Shown here one piece after another: positions 47,535 to 48,892 of a stretch of 48,892 nucleotides of DNA. The first letter of the stretch is position 1, and each line of letters opens with the position of its first letter. A program made the position numbers and the translations under genes. The stretch is from Mesostigma viride (lineage: Eukaryota > Streptophyta > Mesostigmatophyceae > Mesostigmatales > Mesostigmataceae), in NCBI GenBank assembly GCA_009746045.1, contig RPFO01000697.1, forward strand, positions 55,001 to 103,892. Direction: 5' to 3'. The notes under the pieces were generated by a model, which was not told the DNA's origin, searched no databases, and saw nothing but the letters and a program-made list of their open reading frames with translations.

Positions 47535-48892
47535 AAAGAAAGGAGGGCTCTCAGCCGAGGACAAGGAACTGTCCCTCGTGCCTGATAACCACCTTATTGC
47601 CTCCCCTGCTATAGAATAATGCTTTCAAAACACACACTTTGCACAGTCTGATGATGAAGCCGCACATGCGGAGTTTATTGAGAAAGTTAATACAATTACA
47701 ACACGTTGATAGTCTCAATATCGATGCACTCCATGCTCACGAGCCCGCAGTTAGGCAGCGCTCCATGACATGCTACCGGCCTTGCTCCCAAGGAAAGGGA
47801 GAAACACGAAGGCCACTAACGAGAGACTCGAAGAGACTACACGCTGCGTGAGAGTCCTCTTCGACTATGAACCAAACCATTCGTCATGCCACACGCATGA
47901 CACACGCCACACTTGTCAGTCCAGCCAGGAATGCCAAAACTATCTTGCTGCCTGAACCATGCGAATAGAAACCGCATTCCAGTTGCCGTCCTGGCTTTCT
48001 ACCACACATGCCAACAAAAAAGTTTATATGAGTGTGTTGACCGGACCATCAGGTACCGAGTCAGGCACAGCAGTGGCAGGCGGCAGCACTGCAGTCATGT
48101 GGCGTGCAGGCAAAGGTACCAGCGCCACGCCCAGATTCGAGGCAGACTCAGGTGCCGGCAGCTGGAAGTGATCTGGACTCCGCGACGTGCAGGGGAGCAG
48201 GAATTTGCTCGCCAAGTCTCATCGTAATGATGTCACGGACGCGAGCTATGTCATCCGGGCGGCGCCCACTATGCACAAGACCGGTGAACGTGGCGCAAGG
48301 AATTTTGTTTTCTACGCATTTTTCGACAAAGGCTAGTGACCGGGGGGGGACACTAGCACTTGCAGCATAAGAGCGGACGAAAGTGTTACGTGCACGCGCG
48401 CCGGGCAGGCACAGCTGGGCGCGCAGCACTGACTTGAGCGGACGGCAGGCACAAGTGCGCAGCGTCGAGAGGATCATACGCGTGTTAGTGGACAGCTGGA
48501 GCTGAAGCTGGACTGCTGGCACTCAACAGCCGCCGAGGCTATTGACAGGCAGGTGTCTTTGTGGTGTAGAATAGCGGGTCAACGTTATGAGGACTGGACA
48601 GAAAATGGAAAGGACAATTTGCGGTGCGGAGCCAGATCGCTGGAATGAATGCGAAATCGCTGGCAGCCCTACAAAGGGATTTCTTCTAGATAGAAGGAAC
48701 GATTAGACGCAATGTTTGCTGGGCCACTCACACGCAAGGTGTGAACGTGCAGATTGTCTGAAGGATATTTATGCTTCGACCTTGGTGGAACGTGGACTCA
48801 ATGCCGGACATTCCAGGGACAGAAATGCCGGAGCCTCTAGGAGATGAGATCAGCAACAGGTAGCAATTTAGATTTGTCGGGATGCCTTCCTG
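47535..48892 (-). repeat. Ty3-M 5' LTR and attached sequence, incomplete
   Basis: 47535-48019 repeats block A (38061-38569; the left copy carries about 24 extra bases near 38213-38239). 48020-48222 is not seen in the left LTR. 48223-48892 is block B in inverted orientation and reaches the window end, so the LTR outer boundary cannot be set. Confidence 0.75.

Larger units (their letters stand above)
38061..48892 (-). mobile_element. Ty3-M: Ty3/gypsy retrotransposon carrying a DNA methyltransferase and a PHD finger (5' LTR cut by the window end)
   Basis: Reading on the minus strand: 5' LTR (right, incomplete), non-tRNA primer site, gag, a -1 frame change before a zinc knuckle, pol (protease, C5-cytosine methyltransferase, RT, RNase H, integrase, PHD), G7 polypurine tract, 3' LTR (38061-39365). 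The pol frame has no internal stop over 2012 codons. The two LTRs share about 490 bp next to gag, but their outer parts differ: a ~650-bp block is inverted in one relative to the other. A piggyBac element lies directly against the 3' LTR. Confidence 0.9.

Overview
This is a eukaryotic window built almost entirely of transposable elements. I see no convincing host gene, rRNA, tRNA or CRISPR array. The chromovirus-type Ty3/gypsy element, several Ty1/copia elements, the piggyBac transposase and the mixed base composition suggest a large repeat-rich genome, possibly an alga of the green lineage. That assignment is inference only.

Left half (1-27861) is a nest of insertions, each readable from target-site duplications. 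A decayed copia element on the + strand (Copia-2: 1-220, then 23312-27861) is split by a young copia element on the - strand (Copia-1, 221-23311; 469-bp LTRs, TSD CTTGC). Copia-1 is split by a Ty3/gypsy chromovirus on the + strand (Ty3-A, 4248-16826; ~572-bp LTRs, TSD TGAAC). The third reading frame of Ty3-A is split by a 1.76-kb non-autonomous DNA element (13454-15213; TSD CTGG). In silico excision of Ty3-A and of the DNA element each restores the interrupted reading frame. Copia-2 also carries a 1.7-kb TTAA-flanked piggyBac-like non-autonomous element (23457-25162).

Middle (27862-34737) holds a 5'-truncated non-LTR reverse transcriptase fragment, a stretch without genes, two nearly identical 1012-bp direct repeats that look like LTRs, and a frameshifted copia fossil (Copia-3) that stops after integrase.

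Right (34735-48892) holds an apparently complete piggyBac element with an open transposase, then a large Ty3/gypsy element on the - strand (Ty3-M) whose 5' LTR runs off the window. Its pol is a 2012-codon frame with the order protease, C5-cytosine DNA methyltransferase, reverse transcriptase, RNase H, integrase, PHD finger. This is the most striking system here: a retrotransposon that appears to carry both a DNA-methylation writer and a chromatin reader. Just inside its 5' LTR, where a tRNA primer site is expected, there is instead a 15-nt sequence exactly complementary to part of its own LTR, which hints at self-priming.

Other unusual points: a stand-alone RNase H1-type hybrid-binding domain gene and an uncharacterised third ORF in Ty3-A; a copia pol in which the protease-like domain follows integrase; and repeated -1 frame changes at G-homopolymers in three different elements, which are either recoding sites or base-call/indel artefacts.
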